A DNA stretch of 24,456 bases, from positions 1-24,456 of the forward strand of contig JBDRED010000007.1 in assembly GCA_043820025.1 (NCBI GenBank), written 5' to 3'. The position numbers were made by a program, and so were the translations under genes. This DNA is from JBDRED01 sp043820025 [NCBI: Elusimicrobiota bacterium] (lineage in GTDB: Bacteria > RUG730 > JBDRED01). The stretch's first letter is position 1; the number at the start of each line of letters is the position of its first letter. The notes beneath the pieces were generated by a model. That model was not told the origin of the DNA. It saw only the letters and a list, made by a program, of their open reading frames with translations, and ran no database searches. This document shows positions 8,406 to 15,651 of this stretch, one piece after another.

Positions 8406-10091
8406 TTAATTTCTCGTTTCTACCGGGGGTATTTTTAAATACCAAGCAATCTCTCTTACAATACTTGCAAATATTGGCGCGCAAACATCTCCGCCCCAAT
8501 AAACTCCTTTAGGCTCGTCAACAATAACAACAATACTAATTTTTGGGTCATTTGCAGGAAAAAAACCGGCGAATGACGCTATATACTTATCCTCAGAATA
8601 TTTATTCGTGGCCTTATCGATTTTTTGCGCTGTCCCTGTTTTTCCTGCAACCCTATATCCCGGAACACCTGCCAAATCGCCGGTTGAACCCTTGCTTACT
8701 ACTGCTTCCATTGCCTCAATAATTTTTTTACAAGTTCCCTCGGAAACAACACGCCTGACAACTCTGGGACTAAAATCCCTTATTACATTACCATCATAAT
8801 CTTTAATATATTTTATTATCCTCGGTTCTAATAAAACTCCTTTATTAGCTATACATGAATATCCTGCTATTAACTGAATAGGATTAATACCTATCTCTTG
8901 TCCAAATGCAATAACCGATTTAGAGATCTCTGACCATTCATTCGGATACCTAAATAACCCCCTGGACTCGCCGGGAAGCGTTATACCTGTGAAACTGCCA
9001 AACCCAAAAGAAACCAGGTACTTGTATAATCTCTCATTACCTAACTGCTGTCCAATCTTAGCCATCCCAATATTACTTGAGTACGATATCACCTCTTTAA
9101 GGCTGAGCATACCTTTTTTTTCATGATCTGTTATAACATGGTCCTCAACAGCCAATTTTCCATTTTCGCAATCTATTACCGTATCTAAATCGGCAATCTT
9201 CTCTTCTATTGCTGCTGCAGCAACAAAAACCTTCAAGGTTGACCCCGGTTCATATACCATTGAAACTGAATTATTTGACAAAGACCTGCTGCTTGCGCTC
9301 TTTATATTATTAACATCAAAATTTGGCCTGCTAACCATAGCCAGTATTTCGCCGGTATCAATCTTTTGAACAACAATAGAAATTGCTTCCGGCTTATTTT
9401 TCTGCCAAAGCTTATCGGCGTTTCTTTCAGCAATATGTTGTATAACTTCATCAAATGTTAAATAAATATTATTAGATGTTCTATTATCGGCATAAACCGC
9501 GCTGTCCGAAGCAACCTTTCTCCCAAGCGCGTCCTTACCATTATTCCATGTAATTGTATCTCCTTTTAAAAAGTCATTAAACTTATATTCAACACCTAAC
9601 AGCCCTCTATTATCCGTGCTTGAAATACCAATTACATGACTTGCAAGTCCTGCTTTCGGATAACATCTCATACCCTCTTTAATATGCCCGATTCCCTGAG
9701 GAAGATTTTTACTATTAATTTTTATTGCCTCTTGAGGCAAAACTTTTCTCTTAATCCAAAAAAATGTCTTTTTTCTTCTAATATCTTTTTCCAGATTATT
9801 CGCGTCTAAATCCAGATAGTTTGAAAGAAATAGCGCGGTTTTTTTTGGATCTTCAACTTCATTAGGCATACAATAATATGAATCTACCAAAATACTAACC
9901 GCAAGAAGTTCGCCTTTCACGTCAAGGATTTCCCCCCTTATAGGCTCAATCGCTTCCTGCTTTATAAACTGTTTTTCAAAGATCGTCTTCAAAGAATCAT
10001 GCTGTAATACCTGTAGATACGCTACCTTTGCTCCAAGTAAAAGAAACACAATAAATACCATCAATGCGTTAACAATCACCCTCCATTTCAT
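8406..10091 (-). CDS. ftsI: FtsI (PBP3), division-specific peptidoglycan transpeptidase
   Basis: Class B penicillin-binding protein that cross-links septal peptidoglycan in the periplasm. Its 561 residues begin with a single membrane anchor (about 5-27), then the dimerisation/pedestal region beginning near IEPIRGEILDVKGELLA. The transpeptidase domain has the nucleophile motif S284-T-L-K287, the second motif S338-S-N340 and the third motif K484-T-G-T487. No PASTA repeats are present, unlike many Gram-positive homologues. The ATG at 10091 follows the ftsL stop by one base, with a weak TAGGT site, so it is likely coupled to ftsL. FtsL and FtsW, both encoded here, are its expected partners in the divisome. 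Confidence 0.95.
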   Translation of the reverse strand: MKWRVIVNALMVFIVFLLLGAKVAYLQVLQHDSLKTIFEKQFIKQEAIEPIRGEILDVKGELLAVSILVDSYYCMPNEVEDPKKTALFLSNYLDLDANNLEKDIRRKKTFFWIKRKVLPQEAIKINSKNLPQGIGHIKEGMRCYPKAGLASHVIGISSTDNRGLLGVEYKFNDFLKGDTITWNNGKDALGRKVASDSAVYADNRTSNNIYLTFDEVIQHIAERNADKLWQKNKPEAISIVVQKIDTGEILAMVSRPNFDVNNIKSASSRSLSNNSVSMVYEPGSTLKVFVAAAAIEEKIADLDTVIDCENGKLAVEDHVITDHEKKGMLSLKEVISYSSNIGMAKIGQQLGNERLYKYLVSFGFGSFTGITLPGESRGLFRYPNEWSEISKSVIAFGQEIGINPIQLIAGYSCIANKGVLLEPRIIKYIKDYDGNVIRDFSPRVVRRVVSEGTCKKIIEAMEAVVSKGSTGDLAGVPGYRVAGKTGTAQKIDKATNKYSEDKYIASFAGFFPANDPKISIVVIVDEPKGVYWGGDVCAPIFASIVREIAWYLKIPPVETRN

Positions 10092-10092
10092 A

Positions 10093-10377
10093 TTATTTAC
10101 CTACATTAAATATAATAATTTCGTCGTTTTTTGCTTCTCTTAAGCCAAGCTTATTTTTCGCAATATCCTCAATTCGAGAAAGTGCCTTTAGTCTTAATAT
10201 TTCTACTTCTAACTCGCTAACCTCTGCAAAAAGCGCGTCTTGCTTTTTATTCAGATCCTGCAATTCATACCCGGTATGCACTAAATCTATTCTCTGCCAT
10301 ATAAAAAACATCATGCTAACCAAAATAACCAACGCCGCGCCTAAATAAATACTTAAAACTTTAATTTTTTCTATCAT
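10093..10377 (-). CDS. ftsL: FtsL-like bitopic cell-division protein
   Basis: Small protein of 94 residues with one membrane segment (about 8-28, rich in Leu/Ile/Val) followed by a heptad-like helix (about 33-70, QDLNKKQDALFAEVSELEVE) and ending with ARIEDIAKNKLGL-like residues IEDIAKNKLGLR. This is the FtsL/DivIC layout. Sequence identity within the family is low, so the call rests on topology, size and place between rsmH and ftsI. The ATG at 10377 overlaps the rsmH stop by 4 bases (ATGA), implying coupled translation. It is expected to form a coiled-coil complex with FtsB/FtsQ and to activate FtsW-FtsI. DivIC/FtsB-type is the alternative name. Confidence 0.82.
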   Translation of the reverse strand: MIEKIKVLSIYLGAALVILVSMMFFIWQRIDLVHTGYELQDLNKKQDALFAEVSELEVEILRLKALSRIEDIAKNKLGLREAKNDEIIIFNVGK

Positions 10378-11294
10378 ATTTTTTCACAAACCCTAAGTTT
10401 CGCGCTGCGTGATCTTTGATTTAAACTAATCTCATCATCACCGGGAGTTATAGGAGACTTTGTTACTATTTTAAGCCTTTTTTTATGGCCGCAAACGCAC
10501 TGCAAAATATCCGGAGCGCAAATACAGTCTTTTGCTTCATTTTGAAAATATCTTTTTACTATTCTATCTTCTAAAGAATGGAAACTAATGACTGCCAGCC
10601 TTCCTCCATTTTCAAGAACATCCAATGCTTGTCTAATACCTGTTTCAAGAACCTCTAATTCATTATTGACTTCTATTCGTATAGCCTGAAATGTTCTTGT
10701 AACTGTGCGCATTGCTTCGCTTCTCCTAACCGGAACAGCGTGTAAAATAATATCCTTTAGCATCCCTGTAGTGCTTATTTCAGTATTCTTCCTTGCTCTA
10801 CAGATCGCGCCGGCAATCCTTCGCGCAAACCTGTCTTCTCCATATTTATAAATAATATTGCTTAATTTATCCTCTGAAAATGTATTTACTACCTCTTTAG
10901 CGCTTAATTTTTGTTTTATATTAAACCTCATATCCAAAGTCGCGTCGTATCTAAAAGAAAAACCGCGCTCTTCTTCGTCAAACTGCATAGATGAGACACC
11001 CAAGTCAAAAAGTATGGCATTTATCTTCTTAATACTTAATTTCACGAGTTCTTCAGAAAGAAATTCAAAACCCCTATTAATAAGTTTTATGTTTGAATAT
11101 TCGTTGAAATTTTCTTTTGCCGCTTTATATGTTCTTTCATCTTTTTCAAAACCAATAACAGCGCCTTTCAACCCAACTCTTTTAGAAATAATTTTTGCGT
11201 GGCCGCCGGCGCCAAACGTCGCGTCTACAACAGTATCTCCTGTCTTTAGATGCAAATTTTCTATAACTTCATTCAAAAGTACCGGAATATGCAT
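10374..11294 (-). CDS. rsmH: RsmH (MraW), 16S rRNA cytosine-1402 N4-methyltransferase
   Basis: SAM-dependent methyltransferase acting on C1402 in the decoding centre of 16S rRNA. The 306 residues show the family start HIPVLLNEVIENL, the SAM loop DATFGAGGH (24-32), ILFDLGVSSMQFD, RGFSFRYDATLDMRF, the catalytic-site segment AVISFHSLEDRIVKRYF and the C-terminal ITPGDDEISLNQRSRSAKLR. A CxC pair cluster (CICAP, CVCGH) precedes the last part, as seen in many RsmH proteins. It starts 5 bases after the mraZ stop, and its end overlaps ftsL by 4 bases, making it the second gene of the classic mraZ-rsmH-ftsL-ftsI order. Confidence 0.96.
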   Translation of the reverse strand: MHIPVLLNEVIENLHLKTGDTVVDATFGAGGHAKIISKRVGLKGAVIGFEKDERTYKAAKENFNEYSNIKLINRGFEFLSEELVKLSIKKINAILFDLGVSSMQFDEEERGFSFRYDATLDMRFNIKQKLSAKEVVNTFSEDKLSNIIYKYGEDRFARRIAGAICRARKNTEISTTGMLKDIILHAVPVRRSEAMRTVTRTFQAIRIEVNNELEVLETGIRQALDVLENGGRLAVISFHSLEDRIVKRYFQNEAKDCICAPDILQCVCGHKKRLKIVTKSPITPGDDEISLNQRSRSAKLRVCEKI

Positions 11295-11299
11295 AATCT

Positions 11300-11743
11300 T
11301 TATATCTCAAATATTTTTTCAGAGGATTTTGCAAACGACTTTTCAGCTTTCATTCTGTAAGCAGACCACCTTTCTTTTGACCATATCTCAACTCGATCAA
11401 CCATTCCAATAATAACAACGTTTTTTTTAATATCCGCATACTTTCTATGAATCTCAGATATTAATATCCTTCCGTGACTGTCTATATCTACATTAATAGC
11501 GCCTGAGAAAAACACTCTTAAAAACGCTCTATAATCCCCTGCATTTGTTTTATGATCTGTGATGTTTTTCAGTCTATCAGAAATAATATCCCAATTCTTT
11601 TTAGTATATAGATAAAGGCAATTATCAAAACCTCGTGTGAGTATTAAACCTTTTCTGCTTTGTTCCAGGCTAATTCGAAGTTTAGTCGGAATCGAAACTC
11701 TTGCCTTATTATCTATAGTATGTTCGAATTCGCCAATAAACAC
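11300..11743 (-). CDS. mraZ: MraZ, transcriptional regulator of the dcw cluster
   Basis: DNA-binding protein with two AbrB-like SpoVT/MraZ repeats, 147 residues, as usual for the family. The first repeat carries DNKARVSIP (11-19) and the second DSHGRILIS (88-96), the two copies of the DxKGR-type motif. In studied bacteria MraZ forms ring oligomers that bind direct repeats in its own promoter and repress dcw transcription. The start is a GTG at 11743 with AGGAG 7 bases upstream. Matching operator repeats lie immediately upstream (see the operator entry), so autoregulation is very likely here. It is the first gene of the cluster. Confidence 0.95.
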   Translation of the reverse strand: MFIGEFEHTIDNKARVSIPTKLRISLEQSRKGLILTRGFDNCLYLYTKKNWDIISDRLKNITDHKTNAGDYRAFLRVFFSGAINVDIDSHGRILISEIHRKYADIKKNVVIIGMVDRVEIWSKERWSAYRMKAEKSFAKSSEKIFEI

Positions 11744-11751
11744 CGTTTTTC

Positions 11752-11776
11752 TCCTACTTTATCCCACTTTTACCCA
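11752..11776 (-). promoter_or_regulatory. Putative MraZ operator, three boxes at 10-bp spacing
   Basis: On the minus strand TGGGT (11776-11772), TGGGA (11766-11762) and TAGGA (11756-11752) follow each other with exactly 5 bases between. This matches the TGGGN-N5 repeats bound by Escherichia coli MraZ; the boxes also carry the AAAGTG-like context known from Mollicutes. The last box is degenerate and overlaps the AGGAG ribosome site of mraZ. A further TGGGT at 11788-11784 is 12 bp away, out of phase, and lies against the -10 element. Binding is inferred from pattern only. Confidence 0.7.
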
Positions 11777-11777
11777 C

Positions 11778-11806
11778 AATATAACCCAATAAAACAATAT
11801 TGTCAA
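11778..11806 (-). promoter_or_regulatory. Sigma70-type promoter of mraZ and the dcw cluster
   Basis: On the minus strand TTGACA (11806-11801, perfect) and TATATT (11783-11778, 5 of 6) are separated by exactly 17 bases. The predicted start of transcription near 11771 falls inside the first MraZ box, and the leader to the mraZ GTG would be only about 28 bases. Placement before mraZ and the perfect -35 make this the best promoter match in the window. Confidence 0.75.
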
Positions 11807-11899
11807 GCGAAGATATAACGCCTTTTGACCGGGAGATGACACAGGTTCACAAAATGGTATGCTCTAATAAATTATTATAATTCGTCGGGATTTTGGATT

Positions 11900-12985
11900 C
11901 TACTTTTTTAATTTGCGGATATAATAAATGCTTACTGCGGCGAAAATTATATTTGGAAGCCAAGCGGCAAAAAATGGAGGCAATACACGGTTTTCGCCTA
12001 GAGCGAGTCCGACTGAAACCAACCCCCAATAAAGAAAACTTATAAAAAGACTTACTGCAAAGCTGATTATTTTAGCAGTACGGAATCGAGACGCAGAAAA
12101 AGCAATCCCTATTAAAATCACAACCGTGCTTGCAAATGGGAAAGCTATCTTTAGATGCAGCTGCGAACGTTCCTTATAAGTAGGGATACTATTTCTAGCG
12201 AGAGTATTTATATGCTTTTTTAATGTACAAATCGTCATCAGATCTATATCGCCCATGTCTGTCTTAAAATTTTCCGGCTTTTCAGGCAGAGAAATTATTT
12301 TCTCATCGAATGTAGATTCCTCAATCACATCGCCGGTATTAGGATTAAACTTTCTGAAAACACCTTTATTAAAAATCCATTGTTCGTCTTTCCAATGAGC
12401 ATTCTCTCCATATAATTGGTCGACAAGATTTAAATTATTATCAAATCGGTCTATACTCACACGATACAGCATATTTTCCGGCACATTGTATTTCTTAATC
12501 GCGTATTTCATTCCGCCCATCCCTATGTAAACAACATTATTGTATTCCGTTTTCTCTCTTATTTCATGACCTCGAATCTTTTCGCGATAAAAATGTTCTG
12601 ATTGTTTATTTGTAAATGGCATAATAGTCTCATTGATTACGAGAACAGATGCGCTGACTCCTAAGGAAAATACAATAATCGGAATAAATATTTTATTTAG
12701 GTTTATTCCTCCTGCTTTAATAGCAATAATTTCATTATGCCTTGCAAGCATTCCAAAGGAAAATAAAAATGCTAACAGCATAGCAACCGGGATAATCTGC
12801 GTAAGCCAAAAAGGTGTTTGAAAAAGTAAATAAAAAGGAAGAAAAATTAAATAATCCGGGCTTTTATCAACGATATTAATAACACGAAAAGTTTCAGATA
12901 AGATAAATAGCAGTAAAAAAACGGTTATTGAAGTAATAAGCGGCTTAAGAAAAGTCTTAATGATATATTTTGTTATTATCTTCAC
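11900..12985 (-). CDS. lptG: LptG, permease subunit of the LPS export ABC transporter
   Basis: Inner-membrane YjgP/YjgQ-family protein that pairs with LptF and the ATPase LptB to extract lipopolysaccharide from the inner membrane and pass it to LptC/LptA. Three N-terminal and three C-terminal hydrophobic segments enclose a periplasmic domain, the family layout. The frame extends to an ATG at 13003, but a GTG at 12985 gives VKIITKYIIKTF, closely parallel to the LptF start MKIINRYIIKEF, has AAGG upstream, and overlaps the lptF TGA stop as GTGA; it was chosen (about 361 residues). The loop motif FLFSFGMLARHNEIIAIKAGG is typical of the coupling region. The order lptF-lptG supports the G assignment; swapping the two names cannot be fully excluded. 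Confidence 0.88.
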   Translation of the reverse strand: MKIITKYIIKTFLKPLITSITVFLLLFILSETFRVINIVDKSPDYLIFLPFYLLFQTPFWLTQIIPVAMLLAFLFSFGMLARHNEIIAIKAGGINLNKIFIPIIVFSLGVSASVLVINETIMPFTNKQSEHFYREKIRGHEIREKTEYNNVVYIGMGGMKYAIKKYNVPENMLYRVSIDRFDNNLNLVDQLYGENAHWKDEQWIFNKGVFRKFNPNTGDVIEESTFDEKIISLPEKPENFKTDMGDIDLMTICTLKKHINTLARNSIPTYKERSQLHLKIAFPFASTVVILIGIAFSASRFRTAKIISFAVSLFISFLYWGLVSVGLALGENRVLPPFFAAWLPNIIFAAVSIYYIRKLKK

Positions 12986-14082
12986 TGTTTTTGCACCTTC
13001 CATACCATAAAAACTGACACGATAAATAAAAGAATATTAGGCAGACTTAAAGATAAAACAGGATTCAGAATACCACGCTCACCCAAGCTCAATCCAAATG
13101 CCAAAACAGCATAATAAATGAATAATACAATAATGCTCATACCAAATCCTATTGCTTTGCTGTGTTTATGAGTAAGAAGAGCTAAAGGACAAGCAAGCAA
13201 AGCAAAACCGAAACACGCCCAAGCAATAGTTATACGTTTATAATACTCGATCTTTAGGTTTAAAGTTGCAACATTATTCACGCTTAATCTTTGAATTTCC
13301 TTATTGATTCCTCCGCCTGTTAAACTCATTATGCTTTTAGAAAAATCCCGCATAGCTTCTTTATTTTTAGTTAGATCAAACTTAATTGTATAATTAGCAA
13401 AATTAACCTGATTAAATTTTGATGGGTCTTTATCATCCTTTTTTTGAATATTTCCGGAAAATAATGTTAGATTGAGAATATCGCCATCCTGACTAAGAAC
13501 TCCTTTTTTGGCGGTGATTAAAACCGGATATTCATCCTTTTGTTCGTCTAACTTATAAATAATCAATTTATTTAAAGTATTTTTTCTTCTATTAATATTT
13601 GTAACATACATTCTATAATTATCTATCTCAGTAAAAGCGTTTTCCTCAAGTTTTAGCGTCGGACGCTGATAAACAATTTCAAAATAAGTTTTTGCAAACT
13701 TTTGCTGTGAAAGAGGCGCTATTTCCTGATTAAAATAAATAAGGCTAAGGCTCATAACAAAAGTAAGCAGCATAATAGGAAACATAATTTTTATCTGCGC
13801 AACCCCGCTGGCTCTGAGCGCAGTTATCTCATTATCTTCTACCATACGTCCAAACGCGAGCAATGTGCCCATTAGCACTGCCATCGGAATAGCCAATGAA
13901 AAAAATGAAGGAAGCGTATAAATAAGAAGTTTAAAAACCGTAAATACATGCACCCCTTTATTAATTATCAGGCCGGTCAACATAAATATCTTATCCATCA
14001 ATAAAATAAATGTAAAAACTGAGAGGCCTAATATAAATTGAGGCGCGAATTCTTTTATTATATATCGATTTATTATCTTCAT
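12982..14082 (-). CDS. lptF: LptF, permease subunit of the LPS export ABC transporter
   Basis: Partner of LptG in the LptB2FG transporter of the inner membrane. The protein begins MKIINRYIIKEFAPQF, has hydrophobic segments near 15-35, 55-75 and 95-115, the cytosolic coupling segment GTLLAFGRMVEDNEITALRA, a periplasmic domain in the middle, and three C-terminal membrane segments. The frame can be read back to a TTG at 14121, adding 13 residues, but the family start is at MKIINRYIIK, so the ATG at 14082 was taken (366 residues). No clear ribosome site is seen at either start, a weak point. The gene is divergent from folK with a gap of about 180 bases. Confidence 0.87.
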   Translation of the reverse strand: MKIINRYIIKEFAPQFILGLSVFTFILLMDKIFMLTGLIINKGVHVFTVFKLLIYTLPSFFSLAIPMAVLMGTLLAFGRMVEDNEITALRASGVAQIKIMFPIMLLTFVMSLSLIYFNQEIAPLSQQKFAKTYFEIVYQRPTLKLEENAFTEIDNYRMYVTNINRRKNTLNKLIIYKLDEQKDEYPVLITAKKGVLSQDGDILNLTLFSGNIQKKDDKDPSKFNQVNFANYTIKFDLTKNKEAMRDFSKSIMSLTGGGINKEIQRLSVNNVATLNLKIEYYKRITIAWACFGFALLACPLALLTHKHSKAIGFGMSIIVLFIYYAVLAFGLSLGERGILNPVLSLSLPNILLFIVSVFMVWKVQKQ

Positions 14083-14182
14083 AATTGTTAATATACTAAT
14101 GTTTTTAAGTGTTTTGAGCAAGCACTTTTTGCGATTAGGATGATCTTTTATTTCAATAGATATAAATCATGAAAATTAACCA

Positions 14183-14211
14183 TTGGAAAAACTGCGATTT
14201 AAAGATATAAT
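14183..14211 (+). promoter_or_regulatory. Probable promoter of folK-panB
   Basis: TTGGAA (14183-14188, 4 of 6 to consensus) and a perfect TATAAT (14206-14211) are 17 bases apart. The predicted transcript would start near 14218 and give folK a leader of about 40 bases. The gap between lptF and folK is AT-rich, so a chance match is possible. No convincing promoter for lptF could be picked on the opposite strand. Confidence 0.5.
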
Positions 14212-14260
14212 TATTCATACAATCTTTATTCTTTAAATAAAATCTCGTTAAGGAAAAATT

Positions 14261-14761
14261 ATGGAAACACTATGTTTTCTAGGACTAGGCAGTAACAAAG
14301 GCAGTAAAGCTGAAAATCTAAATACCGCTATTAATTACATTGCTAACATCAAAGACACTAAAATCATCAGCAGTTCTTCCACATATGTTTCAGAACCGGT
14401 TGGCATGCAAAATAACGAACCCTTTTACAATAAAGTAATATTAATCCAAACATTACTTATGCCGACAGACCTGATTAAAACTACTCAAAAAATCGAAAAA
14501 AAAATGGGCAGAACAGGCAAAGGAGAAAATTTGCCTAGAATTATTGATATTGACATTCTCACTTATGGTGATAAAATCATAAAAAAAGACAAGCTTATTA
14601 TTCCTCATTCAAAAATGACTGAACGATTATTTGTTCTTTTGCCTTTAAAAGAGCTAAAAACAGATTGGGTACATCCAAAAACAAAACAAACTTTGGATTA
14701 TTACATAAACATTTTTCATGAAACTCAAAATATTTACAAACTAGGAGAAAAGGATGCCTAA
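14261..14761 (+). CDS. folK: FolK, 6-hydroxymethyl-7,8-dihydropterin pyrophosphokinase
   Basis: Transfers pyrophosphate from ATP to hydroxymethyl-dihydropterin in folate synthesis, in the cytoplasm. The 166 residues carry the start FLGLGSNKG, the substrate region YVSEPVGMQNNEPFYNKV, the metal-binding RIIDIDIL (Asp96 and Asp98, equivalent to the two Asp of the Escherichia coli enzyme), TYGD and IPHSKMTERLFVLLPL with His115. ATG at 14261 has AAGGA 6 bases upstream. The stop codon lies 8 bases inside panB. Folate enzymes folB and folP are not adjacent here. Its product feeds tetrahydrofolate, which PanB uses in methylene form, giving the pair a common logic. Confidence 0.95.
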   Translation: METLCFLGLGSNKGSKAENLNTAINYIANIKDTKIISSSSTYVSEPVGMQNNEPFYNKVILIQTLLMPTDLIKTTQKIEKKMGRTGKGENLPRIIDIDILTYGDKIIKKDKLIIPHSKMTERLFVLLPLKELKTDWVHPKTKQTLDYYINIFHETQNIYKLGEKDA

Positions 14762-15551
14762 AATTACACCACAAATATTATATAAAATGAAACAAGAAAA
14801 GGAATTAATATCAGCGCTAACATGTTACAATTTATTAAACGCGCAGATTTGCAATAAAGTCGGTATTGAAATACTTTTAGTTGGTGATTCTTTAGGAAAT
14901 GTTCTCTTAGGCTATGAAACAACGATTCCTGTAACCATGGAAGATATACTGTATTTCACTAAAATAGTCGCGCGCGGCAATAAGTCCGGCATGCTCGCAG
15001 CTGATATGCCTTTTTTATCCTATCAAGCATCAAACAGCGACGCAGTTACAAACGCAGGCAGGCTCATTAAGGAAGGCGGCGCAGAAGCAGTTAAGTTAGA
15101 AGGCGGTATTGAAATTATTGAACGCGTTAAAGCTATACTCGACGCAGGAATCCCTGTTATGGGGCATCTTGGACTACTTCCTCAATCTGTCCACAAGACA
15201 GGAGGTTATAAAGTCCAAGGAAAAAACCAAGAGGAATCTAATCATATTATTGAAAGCGCTAAAAAATTAGAGGATGCAGGCGCATTTGCAATAGTATTAG
15301 AATGTGTGCCAAAGGATCTTGCCAAACTTGTAACAAAAGAGATCTCCATTCCAACAATAGGCATAGGCGCAGGCAGATATTGCGACGGCCAAATACTTGT
15401 GCTTGAAGACATGTTAGGATTAACAAACGGACATTCTAAGAAATTTGTTAAGGAATATGTTAACCTGAATAAATTAATTGAAACTGCCGTTACTCAATAT
15501 AAACTTGAAGTAAAAAATGGTGATTTTCCTACTGACAAACATTCTTTTTAG
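14754..15551 (+). CDS. panB: PanB, 3-methyl-2-oxobutanoate hydroxymethyltransferase
   Basis: First committed enzyme of pantothenate synthesis: transfers a hydroxymethyl group from 5,10-methylene-tetrahydrofolate to alpha-ketoisovalerate, making ketopantoate. The 265 residues fit the family. Visible are SALTCYN, GDSLGN with the metal ligand Asp45, AADMPF with Asp84, VKLEGG with Glu116, PVMGHLGLLPQSVHKTGGYKVQG, the catalytic Glu183 in VLECVP, and TIGIGAGRYCDGQILV. ATG at 14754 overlaps the end of folK by 8 bases, with AGGAGAAAAGG upstream, so expression is coupled. The usual followers panC and panD are absent; the next gene lies on the other strand. Confidence 0.96.
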   Translation: MPKITPQILYKMKQEKELISALTCYNLLNAQICNKVGIEILLVGDSLGNVLLGYETTIPVTMEDILYFTKIVARGNKSGMLAADMPFLSYQASNSDAVTNAGRLIKEGGAEAVKLEGGIEIIERVKAILDAGIPVMGHLGLLPQSVHKTGGYKVQGKNQEESNHIIESAKKLEDAGAFAIVLECVPKDLAKLVTKEISIPTIGIGAGRYCDGQILVLEDMLGLTNGHSKKFVKEYVNLNKLIETAVTQYKLEVKNGDFPTDKHSF

Positions 15552-15558
15552 GCAGGAG

Positions 15559-15639
15559 GGATTGAGAATTGGAAACACACTGCTAAAGTTGGAGCTGATA
15601 ACAGTATGGGATGGAACCCAAAGTCCCAATTCTCAATCC
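15559..15639. repeat. 81-bp element with 14-bp perfect inverted ends
   Basis: GGATTGAGAATTGG at 15559-15572 is repeated in exact inverse at 15626-15639, with 53 bases between. The interior has a small TGGG/CCCA hairpin (15607-15620 region). It fills almost the whole gap between the convergent panB and fibre gene. No U-run adjoins either arm and the loop is long, so a simple terminator is doubtful; a small palindromic mobile repeat or a bidirectional stabilising element are alternatives. Confidence 0.65.
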
Positions 15640-15651
15640 GTTAATACAAAT

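Noticed and set aside
10858-11412. 184-codon open frame on the plus strand opposite rsmH and mraZ
   Set aside because: It lies antisense to two certain genes, has no recognisable domain and no good ribosome site; it is a shadow frame.
11820-11899. Terminator after lptG
   Set aside because: Only short AT palindromes are present, with no GC stem plus T-run.
12986-13003. ATG start of lptG at 13003
   Set aside because: No ribosome site; the GTG at 12985 aligns with the LptF start and gives a GTGA overlap. The choice is not certain.
14083-14121. TTG start of lptF adding 13 residues
   Set aside because: The family begins at the MKIINRYIIK-like stretch, as its sister LptG does; the extension has no ribosome site either.
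15559-15639. Rho-independent bidirectional terminator
   Set aside because: The loop is 53 bases and no T-run follows either arm, so the standard pattern is not met.
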